Below, piece by piece: positions 8,946-19,024 of a stretch of DNA of 60,017 nucleotides. How positions within the stretch are numbered: position 1 is the stretch's first letter; each line of letters begins with the position of its first letter. The notes below the pieces were generated by a model. That model ran no database searches, was not told the origin of the DNA, and was given only the letters and a program-made list of their open reading frames with translations. The DNA is from Legionella maceachernii. GTDB lineage: Bacteria > Pseudomonadota > Gammaproteobacteria > Legionellales > Legionellaceae. The position numbers and the translations under genes are program-made. The DNA is taken from positions 1-60,017 of the forward strand of contig NZ_FUXJ01000019.1 of assembly GCF_900167045.1 (NCBI RefSeq), read 5' to 3'.

Positions 8946-10253
8946 ATGATTACCCAGCAAGAATATCAGGCAAGAAGACAAACGTTGGCAGCAAGATTGG
9001 CTCCAGGATCGATTGCAATTATTCCTGCTGCGCATGAGGTATTGCGTAATGGTGATGCGCATTACCGCTTCCGCCAAGACAGCGATTTTTATTACCTAAC
9101 GGGTTTTAATGAGCCCGAGGCAATGCTGATTCTGCTAGCAGGTAAACCCGGTAAGGCATACTTATTCAATCGCCCACGAAACCCAGCAGAAGAGCAATGG
9201 ACCGGAAAGCGCTTAGGGCAAGAAGGGGCACGTGAGAGGCTAGGAGTCGATGAAGCTTATTCCATTGAAAGCCTGGTTGCGCATTTGCCAGATTTATTAA
9301 CTGACAAAACCGCAGTTTATTTTGCCATGGGTCGTTATCCTTCAATTGAAAAGCTACTTTTTAAGGCATTAAAGCATGTAAAAGGACAGCTAAGAAGAGG
9401 CATAAAAGTGCCTGATACGCTATGTGATCTAGAGCCTCTTTTGAGTGAAATGCGGTTATTTAAATCAGAGGCAGAACTTCATCTCATGCGTCGTGCTGCT
9501 GCCATCTCTGTGGCTGCACACAAACGGGCCATGCGGGCTTGCAGTAAGGCTAAAAATGAATATCAATTGGAAGCTGAGCTGCTTTATGAGTTCGGTTATC
9601 AGGGTTGCCGCTCAGTGGCTTACGATCCGATTGTGGCTGGCGGTGGCAATGCGTGTATTCTCCATTACACAGAGAATAACCAACCTCTGCGCGCAGGGGA
9701 TTTGTTGCTGATTGATGCGGGGGGCGAGTTTGAAAATTATGCGGCTGACATTACTCGCACTTTTCCCATCAATGGCCGCTTTAGCCCAGAGCAACGAGCC
9801 ATTTACGAACTGGTGCTTAAAGCGCAACAAGCAGGTATAGCCCGTATTAAACCTGGTTTAGGTTGGTATGAAGTACAGCAAACCATTATTACTATTCTGA
9901 CTTCAGGTTTATGCGAGCTAGGCATCTTGAAGGGTGAAGTGGATAAATTGATTGCCACTGAAGCCTATAAGCCCTTTTATATGCATAATTCGGGGCATTG
10001 GTTAGGTTTAGATGTTCATGATGCGGGTCGCTACAAAATTGAGGGGGAATGGCGCCAGTTAGAGGCTGGCATGGTTCTCACAGTGGAACCCGGTTTGTAT
10101 ATTAGTGCAGGCATGCGTGGGGTCGATGAGCGCTGGTGGAATATTGGTGTACGCATCGAAGATGATATTGTTGTCACACGAGACGGGTATGAGAATTTAA
10201 CTGCCGCTTTACCCGTGGAAGTGGATGAAATTGAGGCTTTACTCCGTGGTTGA
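8946..10253 (+). CDS. pepP: Xaa-Pro aminopeptidase
   Basis: 435 residues. PepP removes an N-terminal residue that precedes proline, using two Mn ions. The creatinase-like N-terminal domain covers about 1-170; the pita-bread catalytic domain follows. All five metal ligands are visible: D257 and D268 in LLIDAGGEFENYAADITR, H351 in HNSGHWLGL, E381 in LTVEPGLY and E405 in GVRIEDDI. It overlaps ubiH by eight bases, consistent with one transcript ygfB-pepP-ubiH-ubiI. Nothing unusual is seen. Confidence 0.95.
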   Translation: MITQQEYQARRQTLAARLAPGSIAIIPAAHEVLRNGDAHYRFRQDSDFYYLTGFNEPEAMLILLAGKPGKAYLFNRPRNPAEEQWTGKRLGQEGARERLGVDEAYSIESLVAHLPDLLTDKTAVYFAMGRYPSIEKLLFKALKHVKGQLRRGIKVPDTLCDLEPLLSEMRLFKSEAELHLMRRAAAISVAAHKRAMRACSKAKNEYQLEAELLYEFGYQGCRSVAYDPIVAGGGNACILHYTENNQPLRAGDLLLIDAGGEFENYAADITRTFPINGRFSPEQRAIYELVLKAQQAGIARIKPGLGWYEVQQTIITILTSGLCELGILKGEVDKLIATEAYKPFYMHNSGHWLGLDVHDAGRYKIEGEWRQLEAGMVLTVEPGLYISAGMRGVDERWWNIGVRIEDDIVVTRDGYENLTAALPVEVDEIEALLRG

Positions 10254-11451
10254 AAGGCAAGTCGATATTCTTATTGTGGGTGGCGGATTAACAGGTGCCA
10301 TCTTAATGCTGGCCTTAGCCAACAAAGGCTATACGATTCTATTGATAGACAACCATCCACTTAGTGCGAAAATCGATGCTCATTTTGATGCACGCACACT
10401 TGCGCTGTCTCCTGCAAGCCTGCGAATTTTGCAAATGCTGGATGTTTGGCCGCTCTTGCAAAATAAGGCGACGCCAATCGAAACCATTCATGTGTCAGAA
10501 CAATATCGTTTTGGCAGCACCACCTTAAACAGTGAATCAGCGAATAAGCCCTTAGGGCATGTGGTTGAAATGCAGTCCATTAACCATGCCCTATATCAGC
10601 GGCTTGACGAACAGCACTGCTTAGCCCCCGCGAAACTCATCGCGCTGGATAAAGACCAAGGGTTGGCCACAGTAAGCACAGAAAAAGAAAATTATTCGAT
10701 TAAAGCGAAACTCATTGTCGCCGCGGATGGTTCCGATTCCACAGTGAGGCGGTTAAGTGCCTTGCCAGTAAAAATAAAAGATTATCAACAGCAAGCCATT
10801 GTCACCAATATTGGTTTAGCACGATCGCATGGCAATTGGGCTTATGAGCGATTTACTGCATCGGGGCCTTTAGCATTGCTTCCTATGACAGAAAAACGCG
10901 CCTCTTTAGTTTGGGCTTTACCGCCGGTCGAAGCTGCACGTTTAATTGCTATTGATGAGGTCAGGTTTTTACAGGTATTGCAGAAAGCATTCGGCTACCG
11001 TCTGGGCCGGTTTGTGCGCGTCGGTAAGCGTGTTATTTTCCCTCTGAGACAGATCACAATGCCGAAAAAAATCGCTTGGCCGATAGTTTTTGTAGGCAAT
11101 GCGGCTCACACCCTCCATCCTGTCGCTGGGCAAGGTTTTAATTTAGGCTTGCGCGATGTCGCAACTCTCGCGCAATGCATTGCGCAACAGGGATTAACCC
11201 CCGCCATGCTGCAAAATTACCAACAAATGCGCCAGCATGATGAAATGGCCATTACCCGGTTGACGAATGGGTTAATTGAAGTGTTCACCAGTCACTTTCC
11301 AGGCATGGCTTTGGCACGAAATTTAGGGTTAATTGCCGTTGATAATCTAAGCCTTCTAAAGCACTGTTTGACCCATTACACCTGCGGTTTTGCGGGAGTG
11401 ACACCGGATTTGGTTTGTGGTATTGCGTTGGATAGAAAGGAAAGCTTATGA
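10246..11451 (+). CDS. ubiH: 2-octaprenyl-6-methoxyphenol hydroxylase UbiH
   Basis: 401 residues from GTG 10246, which has GAGG nine bases upstream and gives the short family-typical N-terminus; ATG 10225 is an alternative. It is a flavoprotein monooxygenase of aerobic ubiquinone synthesis. Signatures: FAD dinucleotide motif VGGGLTG, DARTLALSPAS, the NAD(P)/FAD motif AADGSDSTVR and the second FAD motif VGNAAHTLHPVAGQGFNLGL, where Asn replaces the usual Asp of the GD motif as it also does in E. coli UbiH. It lies in the ygfB-pepP-ubiH-ubiI cluster and overlaps ubiI by four bases. Confidence 0.9.
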   Translation: MVERQVDILIVGGGLTGAILMLALANKGYTILLIDNHPLSAKIDAHFDARTLALSPASLRILQMLDVWPLLQNKATPIETIHVSEQYRFGSTTLNSESANKPLGHVVEMQSINHALYQRLDEQHCLAPAKLIALDKDQGLATVSTEKENYSIKAKLIVAADGSDSTVRRLSALPVKIKDYQQQAIVTNIGLARSHGNWAYERFTASGPLALLPMTEKRASLVWALPPVEAARLIAIDEVRFLQVLQKAFGYRLGRFVRVGKRVIFPLRQITMPKKIAWPIVFVGNAAHTLHPVAGQGFNLGLRDVATLAQCIAQQGLTPAMLQNYQQMRQHDEMAITRLTNGLIEVFTSHFPGMALARNLGLIAVDNLSLLKHCLTHYTCGFAGVTPDLVCGIALDRKESL

Positions 11452-12632
11452 ACCAACAGTTTGATGTAATGGTGGTTGGCGGTGGGGTTGTGGGTTTAAC
11501 GGCAGCACTTGCAATGCTGTCACGTGGTTTTTCTGTCGCACTCATTGATGCGGGGAGTGTCACGGTTAATTCGGCGGATATTGATCCACGCGTGTATGCA
11601 ATCAATCAAGCTTCTGAGGATTTATTGCAAGCATTGAAGGTGTGGGTGCATTTGGATAAAACCCGGATATCCTCCTACCGCCAGATGTATGTGTGGGATG
11701 CGGCAAGTCAAGCACACATTGAATTTGATGCCCGTACGATTGTTAGCGACCACCTAGGGACTATTATTGAGGAATCGGTGCTGAAGCAGGCCATCTTGCA
11801 GGCTTTGGATTTACAAAAAGCGAAATTCACTGTTTTAGCGCATTCCACGGTGAGTCAAATAGAGGAGCATGAAGAGGGGATTTTAGTCGCTTCGGGTGAG
11901 ACTCGTTGGAAAGCACAACTGCTGATGATTGCGGATGGCGGTAATTCACCGTGTCGTCAGCTCCTAAAAGTGCCCTTAACCACATGGTCTTATCATCAGC
12001 AGGCCCTAGTTGCCTTGGTGCATACCGAAAAATCACACCAACGAACAGCTTACCAGGTATTTAACCCGGACGGCCCGCTTGCTTTCCTTCCGCTTAATGA
12101 TACGCATTTATGCTCGATTGTTTGGTCGACAACACCTACACAGGCTAAGCAATTAATGGCGCTTCCTGAAGAAGCCTTTAATCGAGACTTAACCAAGGCA
12201 TTTGCTAGTAAATTAGGTGAAGTTCAATTAATGAGCAAGCGTTATCAATTCCCCCTTACCATGCGCCATGCAAAACAATACAGCGGGAAACGCTGGCTCT
12301 TGCTGGGTGATGCTGCCCATACGATTCATCCACTGGCTGGATTAGGTTTGAATGTGGGCTTAGCTGATGTGGCTACCTGGCTTGCTGGCCTTGATGATGG
12401 GAATAAGCGTTTAACGTCGCAAAAAGTGTTAGGTGCTTATCAGCGCCAGCGTAAGTATGAAGTTTGGCAAACAATTGCCCTGATGGATGGATTTAAATCA
12501 TTGTTTACAAATTCGTTAACGCCAGTAATTGCCCTTCGCGGTTTTGGCTTAAGAATGTGTAATGCAATAACGCCTCTTAAAAGAATGTTTATTGAGCAAG
12601 CGGCGGGGAAAAAATTGATTCATTTCGAATAA
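11448..12632 (+). CDS. ubiI: Ubiquinone ring hydroxylase, UbiI type
   Basis: 394 residues, starting with an ATGA overlap on the ubiH stop. The FAD motif is VGGGVVGLTAA near residue 10, followed by DPRVYAIN, IADGGNSPCR and LGDAAHTIHPLAGLGLNVGL. These belong to the UbiH/UbiF/UbiI group of ring hydroxylases; the position after ubiH is that of ubiI (visC), the C5 hydroxylase. UbiF specificity is not excluded by sequence alone. A second cluster of ubiquinone genes, ubiE-ubiJ-ubiB, is at 44708-47724. Confidence 0.85.
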   Translation: MNQQFDVMVVGGGVVGLTAALAMLSRGFSVALIDAGSVTVNSADIDPRVYAINQASEDLLQALKVWVHLDKTRISSYRQMYVWDAASQAHIEFDARTIVSDHLGTIIEESVLKQAILQALDLQKAKFTVLAHSTVSQIEEHEEGILVASGETRWKAQLLMIADGGNSPCRQLLKVPLTTWSYHQQALVALVHTEKSHQRTAYQVFNPDGPLAFLPLNDTHLCSIVWSTTPTQAKQLMALPEEAFNRDLTKAFASKLGEVQLMSKRYQFPLTMRHAKQYSGKRWLLLGDAAHTIHPLAGLGLNVGLADVATWLAGLDDGNKRLTSQKVLGAYQRQRKYEVWQTIALMDGFKSLFTNSLTPVIALRGFGLRMCNAITPLKRMFIEQAAGKKLIHFE

Positions 12633-12708
12633 GTAAAGGATTCGTAGAAAAAACTTTCTGAATAAGGTATAAATCATTCTGTTTAAGAACTCGATACCGG
12701 GATGTAGA

Positions 12709-13506
12709 ATGATAATAAAAAAATTGCCGATGGTATTACTGGGCTTTGCCCTAGCAAGGGATGCATTAGCAGGAGGGATGTATAGCCGCTCCCCTTATGA
12801 TGACAGGACCGGATGGCCTTTCGTTGCGACTTTAAGTGTGGGGCCTGCTTGGTCCAGACCTGGGGAATCCCAGGTTCTTACGTTACAACCCAACGTCAAT
12901 AAAGCGTATATCCCATTGCCCACAAGCCGCACCATCAAACTCGTTACCACCGCACAGGGAACCAATACCTTATTCACCGGTGAGATCTTTTTAGGCTTGT
13001 ATGGTCAAATTAACTCGGTGGTCACCTCCCAGATAGGATTAGCATTTGGTGCTTCTTCCCAGGTAAGGACAAAAGGAAATGTTTTTGAAGACTCAGACAT
13101 TGAGTTTGGCAATTTCACCTACTCTTACGGCATACGCAATGTGCGTGGCGCACTAAAGGCGAAATTTTTGTATGACCCCAATTACTATGATTTGCTTCCC
13201 TATATCAGTGGTAGTGCCGGCATAGGGTATAACCACTCCTCGGGGTTTACCATCAATACCCGTTTGTTCCAGGAAATTCCTGCCCCTTCTTTTAGTGATG
13301 AAAGTAAATCCGCGTTCAGTTATACCTTAGGTGCCGGATTAGAAACTTACGTGGACGATAACTGGCATGTTGGCTTGGGTTATGAGTTTGCCGATTGGGG
13401 AAGGAGTAACCTGGGGCCTGCCATTGGCCAAACCCTTGGTACGGGTCCGCACATTAACAGCCTGCGTACTCATGAATTACAAATCAGTATTAGTTATGTG
13501 TCTTAA
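12709..13506 (+). CDS. Outer-membrane beta-barrel protein
   Basis: 265 residues with a signal peptide ending near ALAGG (residue 22). The rest alternates short amphipathic strands (for example FTGEIFLGLYGQI, GALKAKFLYD, WHVGLGYEFADWGR and the terminal HELQISISYVS) as in eight-stranded outer-membrane barrels common in Legionella. The last residue is Ser rather than the usual Phe. It lies 34 bases before the 881-residue secreted protein and may form a transcription unit with it. The specific function is unknown. Confidence 0.7.
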   Translation: MIIKKLPMVLLGFALARDALAGGMYSRSPYDDRTGWPFVATLSVGPAWSRPGESQVLTLQPNVNKAYIPLPTSRTIKLVTTAQGTNTLFTGEIFLGLYGQINSVVTSQIGLAFGASSQVRTKGNVFEDSDIEFGNFTYSYGIRNVRGALKAKFLYDPNYYDLLPYISGSAGIGYNHSSGFTINTRLFQEIPAPSFSDESKSAFSYTLGAGLETYVDDNWHVGLGYEFADWGRSNLGPAIGQTLGTGPHINSLRTHELQISISYVS

Positions 13507-13540
13507 CTAAATGTTTAGCTATCTCTTCAAGGATTGATTT

Positions 13541-16186
13541 ATGAAGAAGACTTCATTGCGGCAGTGGGCTGTTACAATTTTCCTTATGATAATGGCGGTA
13601 GTAGTTCAAGCAGCTGAAGTCAAATTTAATATCGTGCCAGTACTCAGGGCACCGAATACCATGCCTGCAAATGGCCTTGCGTATGCCCAGTACATGATTA
13701 CCAATAACACTGGGATTGCCCGCGAGCTCACAACGGTACCTATTCCTGGCGTTCGCCATTTTGTTACCGGAGCACCCGGCACATGTCACTCTCCTTTTGT
13801 TTTAGCACACGGCCAATCCTGTCTTTTGGTATTGGAGTTACTTGCCCATGAAATGGCTGGTGGGGTGCATTCTGGGCCTGTGGTGTGTAAGACCATGGGG
13901 CCGGGCGATAATCGACCAGACGCTTCTCTTTGTTCCCAACCTTATCCAACGGATTTTTTGCAGATTAATCTGACACCCGCTATACCTGTGGGACTCGTTG
14001 CAAATACCTCCGCTGTGGTTTTCTCACTCGGGAGTACAGGAAGTGTAACCATAACCAATACAAACCCCTTTGGTTTTGCACAACATTTGGATATCCATTT
14101 TATTCTTAATACCGCAATTTCCATAACAAGTAGCACTTGCCCGTCTCACTTACCGCCAAACGCCTCCTGTGTGATTACATTTTCTGCCACGTCGGGGGCA
14201 ACGACAACCCTATCGGTAATGGGAACCAATACGAATCAACTTCTTATTCCTATTACAGCCGCGGCAAATGTGCCAATCAGTGTCTCACCGAATCCTTTGG
14301 TATTAGGTGTTGGGAATTCTAGTTCCATAACCGTGACTAATTTAAGTGCCACGGTTCCTGCGATCAATGTTCGTGCTACTCCTCCCGCTGCAAGCACTAA
14401 CATTCAAGTCAGTTCAACTAACTGCCCCACCTCTTTACCTCCAGGGGGGTCGTGTACGATTACGTTTAGCGCAACGGGTGTGCAATCAGGCATTACTGTG
14501 CCAATTCAAGGAACGAACACAAATCAAGTGAACTTGAGCGTTTCTTCTCAAGTAGTTCGGATTTCTTCTAATCCGAATCTTACTTTAGGCATAAACCAGC
14601 TAGGAACGGTGACAGTGACTAATCAGTCTTCAACGGGCACAGCATATAATATCCAACCAACGATTCCATCAGGTTCAGGAATAACTGCAACGACTAGTCC
14701 TGCTTGTTCTGTTTTGGCGCCAGGGGGCACGTGTACTATGCAGTTCTCAGGTTCTCTTCTTCAATCGAGCGGAGTGAATATTTTTATTCAAGGCTCGAAT
14801 ACCAATCAGACGGCGGTAAAGATTACGATTCTGCAGGCTACTCTCCAGGTAACTCCTAATCCTCTTGCTTTGTCAGAAGGCGGACCTGCTAGTAGTATAA
14901 CGGTAATGAATACTTCTTCAGTTGCGGTAACAAGTAATATTCTTCCTGCTACAGGAACAACGAGCCCCCAAAATGTACAAGTTACCGCCAATACGTGTAT
15001 TTTTTCACAGGCGGCGCCTTTTCAGCCCTCTTCATCATGTACAATTTCTTTTCAGGCGCCAATCGGTTCTACTGCAAGTCAATTCATCGTTCAAAGTGCA
15101 ACTCCTAATGCAACAAACCAAACTACGCTTAATGTTACAGTTAGTGAAGTGGTAATTAATATTTCTCCTACGTTGTTAACTCTTACACCGGGAGGGCAGG
15201 GGCAAGTAACAATAACAAATCAATCGTCAACTGCGGCCGCATTAAATCTTGCGGCAACGCCTACAACTCTTTGTAACAATAATACCTGTGACAGCACATG
15301 CGGGACTTCGCTCGCACCATCAGGTACCTGTACCATGACATTTAATGGCAACACTAACCCTCCACAAACTAACTTTGTTGATATTAGTGGAGATAATACG
15401 AATACTGTGCGGCTACAGATTAATACTGTAGGCACTATTTTAACACTCCAACCCACTTTAGGATCTCCCTATATAACTGTATCACCGAATGCAACCACAA
15501 CGACGCTTTTTTCTGTTACCTATAACAATTCCTCTGGTCCCCCCCTTTCTAATATAACCCTTATATTGCCCTCTTCGTGGACGCAAGTAATCCAAGATGA
15601 CTCTGCCTGTGCTGGGCCAATATTTCCTGGGGAGACCTGCACCATATCTCTTGGTTCCGATACCGCTTATATCGCACAAAACACAATCCATGCCCAAGAT
15701 GGTGCGGGAGATACCTCTAACAATACTGCTATTGGTTTTATCCAAGATGGGGGGTTTGTGTTTGATATTACTAACGGGGTTGTAACAGTCGCCGATCAGA
15801 GTGATGCTGTTCAAACTCTACAGTGGCAGACAACGAATGTTCTCACAAATGCGAATAGTACCACGGATGGGCTAACTAACACTCAAGCAATCATGCAAAA
15901 CTCAGGCTTATTTGGTGCGCCTGCTGCCGGAGATTGTTTTTTTCAAACATCTCCTCAAAAATTTCTTCCAGCTTCAGGACAGTTGGCTGAAATGTATACT
16001 AGCCTATCTCATCTCGGTTTGGGCAATTTTGGAGGCTTGCCTTATTGGAGTTCTACTGAGTCTAGTTTTTCTGATGCATTTGCTGTGAATCTTGTTGATA
16101 CAGGAAATCCAACGACAACTCCATATCCTGATTCAAAAAGTTTAAGCTTGTTGGTCAGATGCGCTTATATTGCGGGATATCCTTAA
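13541..16186 (+). CDS. Secreted repeat protein with DUF1566 (Lcl-like) C-terminal domain
   Basis: 881 residues with a signal peptide ending near VVQAAE (residue 25). After an N-terminal unit (25-145) come about five beta-sandwich-like repeats of 95-105 residues starting near 147, 245, 338, 434, 538 and 632. Each has a strand like ISVSPNPLVLGVG, a TVTN-S stretch, a CPTSLPPGGSCTITFSA motif with two cysteines, and most end in GTNTNQ. The final 110 residues contain PYWSSTESSFSDAFAVNL and LLVRCAY, the signature of DUF1566, the C-terminal domain of the Legionella collagen-like adhesin Lcl. A surface or secreted adhesin is likely. Repeated modules are Thr/Ser/Asn-rich. Ligand and export route are unknown; neighbouring TolC/HlyD genes may be coincidental. 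Confidence 0.7.
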   Translation: MKKTSLRQWAVTIFLMIMAVVVQAAEVKFNIVPVLRAPNTMPANGLAYAQYMITNNTGIARELTTVPIPGVRHFVTGAPGTCHSPFVLAHGQSCLLVLELLAHEMAGGVHSGPVVCKTMGPGDNRPDASLCSQPYPTDFLQINLTPAIPVGLVANTSAVVFSLGSTGSVTITNTNPFGFAQHLDIHFILNTAISITSSTCPSHLPPNASCVITFSATSGATTTLSVMGTNTNQLLIPITAAANVPISVSPNPLVLGVGNSSSITVTNLSATVPAINVRATPPAASTNIQVSSTNCPTSLPPGGSCTITFSATGVQSGITVPIQGTNTNQVNLSVSSQVVRISSNPNLTLGINQLGTVTVTNQSSTGTAYNIQPTIPSGSGITATTSPACSVLAPGGTCTMQFSGSLLQSSGVNIFIQGSNTNQTAVKITILQATLQVTPNPLALSEGGPASSITVMNTSSVAVTSNILPATGTTSPQNVQVTANTCIFSQAAPFQPSSSCTISFQAPIGSTASQFIVQSATPNATNQTTLNVTVSEVVINISPTLLTLTPGGQGQVTITNQSSTAAALNLAATPTTLCNNNTCDSTCGTSLAPSGTCTMTFNGNTNPPQTNFVDISGDNTNTVRLQINTVGTILTLQPTLGSPYITVSPNATTTTLFSVTYNNSSGPPLSNITLILPSSWTQVIQDDSACAGPIFPGETCTISLGSDTAYIAQNTIHAQDGAGDTSNNTAIGFIQDGGFVFDITNGVVTVADQSDAVQTLQWQTTNVLTNANSTTDGLTNTQAIMQNSGLFGAPAAGDCFFQTSPQKFLPASGQLAEMYTSLSHLGLGNFGGLPYWSSTESSFSDAFAVNLVDTGNPTTTPYPDSKSLSLLVRCAYIAGYP

Positions 16187-16256
16187 TATAAAAAGCTTCT
16201 GTATTAAAGCAAAATATGGTTTAATTTTAAACATGAAGATTTTCAGAGTTTAATGA

Positions 16257-17885
16257 GTGGCGCTTTTAATCCATTGGCGGCTGTTGCTGCTGGGCAGTTG
16301 CCTTATAGCATGTAGCTCCTTGCTTGCCGCTCCTGCTGCATTAGTAACGCCACCTGAACCAACAACATTGTACCGCTGGGTGGATAAACCCGCTGCTGAG
16401 GCTACCCGTGTCTCTGAGGCGAATGAGCGCTTGCAAAACGCAATCAATAATCCTGAATTCATGCTGGATCATTGGGTCGACTTACCCACCTCACCTGAGG
16501 TGCGTCATAAAAAAGCCCAGCGCTTAAGTTTGCGTGAAGCAATTTTGCTTGCTTTGCGTTATAACCCGAATATTCAAAACGCGGAATTGGATCGGATTAT
16601 CCAGCGCTATCAGCTGCGGTTAGCCCATAATGAGTTTGAGTTACAATACGCTTTGGCGGGAGCTGCTGCTGTTGAAAAAAGTCGCTACAGCGGTGTGGGT
16701 AATACGACAAATAAAAGCTTTATTGCCTCACCGGAAGTGAATTTAAAAACCAAATTAGGCACGCAGTTAGGATTAAACATTGATAATAATGTCGCGAATT
16801 ATAACAGTTACTCTCCTGTGCTTAATTTTTCCATCACTCAACCTTTGCTGCGTGGATTCGGTAAAGCAGCCAATGAAGCAGGTTTGTTGGATGCGATTGA
16901 TAATGAGTGGTTAAATAAAGTCAATTTACAGCAGTCGGTGAGTGATCAAATCACTCAAGTTATTACGGCTTATCGCGCATTGATTTTAAGCGGTAATAAT
17001 TTGCAAACCCAAAAGCTGCAATTGCAGGAAGCGCGCAAAACTTACGAAATCAACGAAAAAAAAATCGCTGCAGGCCAATTGGAGCCCACGGGCAATATTC
17101 AGCAATCTTACCAAATTGAATCGCTAAGCTTAATGGTTGAGCAGGCGGAAAATGAGTTTAAAATTGCCGCTCAGGATTTGCTGCAAACAATAGGCTTGGA
17201 TCCTAAAATGCGGCTGTCAGTACCGAGTAATGTGGTGGTTAAGAAAATCATTGTCCCCGATCTCAAAGCATCGATTGATTGGGCGTTGCAGCATAATACA
17301 CAATATCTCGCGCAACAAATGGCCTTACGCGCCGACGAAAGAGCGTATAAACTCGCCAAAAACCAGCAGCTTTGGCAATTGGATGTCGGGGCCAATGTGC
17401 AAAGTGGCCGAATTAATGAGGTGGATGGGCAAAGAGGGTTTCCTTCCCTCTATAACGGACAAAACATCAATCAAACAGCCAGGGTCACTTTAACCATTCC
17501 TTTGCGCGATATTAATCGGCGTAACCAACTCATTTCGGCCAAAGTGAGATTGGAGAAAGATCGCTTAAACCTCATTGCCATGAAGCGCAGTTTAGAAACC
17601 ACTATTACCAATACCATCAATAACATTGAAAGCTTAGCTAAACGGTACCAGCTTGCGGAAAAGCAAGTGGCATTGGCGGAAAAATCCTATGAGCTGGAAA
17701 AAAAGAAGCAACAGGCTGGTATTGCCAGTGCTTTGGACGTAAATAATACACAAAACCAATTGATTCAGGCACAAATGGGTCTAATTGGTGCTAAAATAGC
17801 CTACCTTAATCAATTGTCAGCGCTTGATCGCATTTTGGGTAAAACGCTCGATCATTGGCAAATCAAACTTAGGTATGGTGCATGA
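16257..17885 (+). CDS. TolC-family outer-membrane efflux protein
   Basis: 542 residues starting at GTG 16257; no earlier in-frame ATG fits. The N-terminus has a possible lipobox LIAC with Cys19, though a type I signal site in LLAAP is also possible. Two long helical regions with heptad character (about 205-290 and 430-520) and the sentence-like repeats LREAILLALRYNPNIQNAEL and ITQPLLRGFG are typical of outer-membrane efflux channels. It overlaps the following HlyD gene by four bases, so channel, adaptor, ATPase and permease form one operon (16257-21018). Confidence 0.88.
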   Translation: MALLIHWRLLLLGSCLIACSSLLAAPAALVTPPEPTTLYRWVDKPAAEATRVSEANERLQNAINNPEFMLDHWVDLPTSPEVRHKKAQRLSLREAILLALRYNPNIQNAELDRIIQRYQLRLAHNEFELQYALAGAAAVEKSRYSGVGNTTNKSFIASPEVNLKTKLGTQLGLNIDNNVANYNSYSPVLNFSITQPLLRGFGKAANEAGLLDAIDNEWLNKVNLQQSVSDQITQVITAYRALILSGNNLQTQKLQLQEARKTYEINEKKIAAGQLEPTGNIQQSYQIESLSLMVEQAENEFKIAAQDLLQTIGLDPKMRLSVPSNVVVKKIIVPDLKASIDWALQHNTQYLAQQMALRADERAYKLAKNQQLWQLDVGANVQSGRINEVDGQRGFPSLYNGQNINQTARVTLTIPLRDINRRNQLISAKVRLEKDRLNLIAMKRSLETTITNTINNIESLAKRYQLAEKQVALAEKSYELEKKKQQAGIASALDVNNTQNQLIQAQMGLIGAKIAYLNQLSALDRILGKTLDHWQIKLRYGA

Positions 17886-19024
17886 GAAACGGGTTATTCG
17901 TTGTCATTTTTGTTCTAATCGCTGTCTTATCAGGCTGTGGGCATCGTGCTGAGCAAAAAAGGGCCACTGTTCAGGGGTACGCGGTAAAGCCGGAAGCAGT
18001 GCATAAATCCCTCTATTTTACAGGCACTATTCAACCACTACGGGAAAGCACGCTGACAAGCCCAATGGACGCTGTGGTGGAAAAGCTGCATTACCATTAC
18101 GGGCAATTGGTAAAAAAAGGGAATGTGGTGGTGACGCTAAATTCCAACGAATTGCAAAAGCAATACAATGATACGTTGACGGAATACCTCAAGGCGAAGG
18201 ATAGCTTTACCGTGGCACAGTCCAAATTTAATGGGACTCAAGAGCTATGGAATGCCGGTTTAATATCAAAAAACAATTATTTAAGTGAAGAATCCAGTTT
18301 GGCAACTGCCAAAGTGAGTTTAATTCAAGCAACACGTCGGCTCACCGAAATGTTGGAAAAAATGGATGACGGCAATGCTCAGCATTTATCCGAATTGAAC
18401 ATTGCTGAGTTTGAGAAGGTAAGACAAGCCTTAGCAGGGCAACATAATTTAATTCATCTGAAAGCGCCCTCCGATGGTGTCTTGCTCTATCCTCCTAAAT
18501 CGGGAGAAGAGCAATCGGGAAAATTAAATGTCGGTTCTACGGTGAAAGCAGGACAAGTGCTCGCACTGATTGGTGATTTAACGGGAGTGAGCGTCGAAAT
18601 CGATATACCGGAAATTGATATTGATAAAATTCGCCCAGGCATGCGTGCCAATGTGACTGGTGTTGCTTTAGGGAAACAGGTATTAAAAGGTGAGCTCGTT
18701 GCGGTGAATGCGCAAGCTTCAACCACCGCTGGAGCGGCTCTGCCTTCATTTAATGCCGTGGTTGAAGTCAAAGCGCTTAATGAATTACAACGCCAGTGGG
18801 TCAAAGTCGGCATGAGCGCAGAAATTGAAATTGAAGTCGACAGTGGTGAGCAACTCCTTGTGCCCATCACCGCGGTGAAGCAGGAAAAAGGGAGATCCAT
18901 TGTCAAAATAATCACCGCAAAAGGCTCGTCAGAAACACGTGTGGTGACTACCGGCCCTGCACTTGCAGACAAGGTGGTTGTGGCCTCAGGACTTCAAGCG
19001 GGTGACGTGGTGGCGTATGACTAG
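17882..19024 (+). CDS. Periplasmic adaptor (HlyD/MacA-like) lipoprotein
   Basis: 380 residues. A lipobox LSGC places the lipidated Cys at 19. The order is typical of membrane fusion proteins: a first biotinyl-lipoyl half (LTSPMDAVVEKLHYHYGQLV, about 57-85), a helical hairpin (about 95-170), the second lipoyl half (IHLKAPSDGVLLYPP), then beta-barrel and membrane-proximal domains ending with VVASGLQAGDVVAYD. It bridges the MacB-like permease and the TolC-like channel. It overlaps the upstream gene by an ATGA and the downstream ATPase gene by eight bases. Confidence 0.88.
   Translation: MRNGLFVVIFVLIAVLSGCGHRAEQKRATVQGYAVKPEAVHKSLYFTGTIQPLRESTLTSPMDAVVEKLHYHYGQLVKKGNVVVTLNSNELQKQYNDTLTEYLKAKDSFTVAQSKFNGTQELWNAGLISKNNYLSEESSLATAKVSLIQATRRLTEMLEKMDDGNAQHLSELNIAEFEKVRQALAGQHNLIHLKAPSDGVLLYPPKSGEEQSGKLNVGSTVKAGQVLALIGDLTGVSVEIDIPEIDIDKIRPGMRANVTGVALGKQVLKGELVAVNAQASTTAGAALPSFNAVVEVKALNELQRQWVKVGMSAEIEIEVDSGEQLLVPITAVKQEKGRSIVKIITAKGSSETRVVTTGPALADKVVVASGLQAGDVVAYD

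Noticed and set aside
15220-15814. Minus-strand frames of 78 and 110 codons within the repeat protein gene
   Set aside because: They are shadows of the strongly biased 881-residue gene on the other strand; no start signals or family similarity.
18487-18972. Minus-strand frame of 161 codons inside the HlyD-like gene
   Set aside because: It lies fully within a well supported adaptor gene, with composition typical of an antisense frame.
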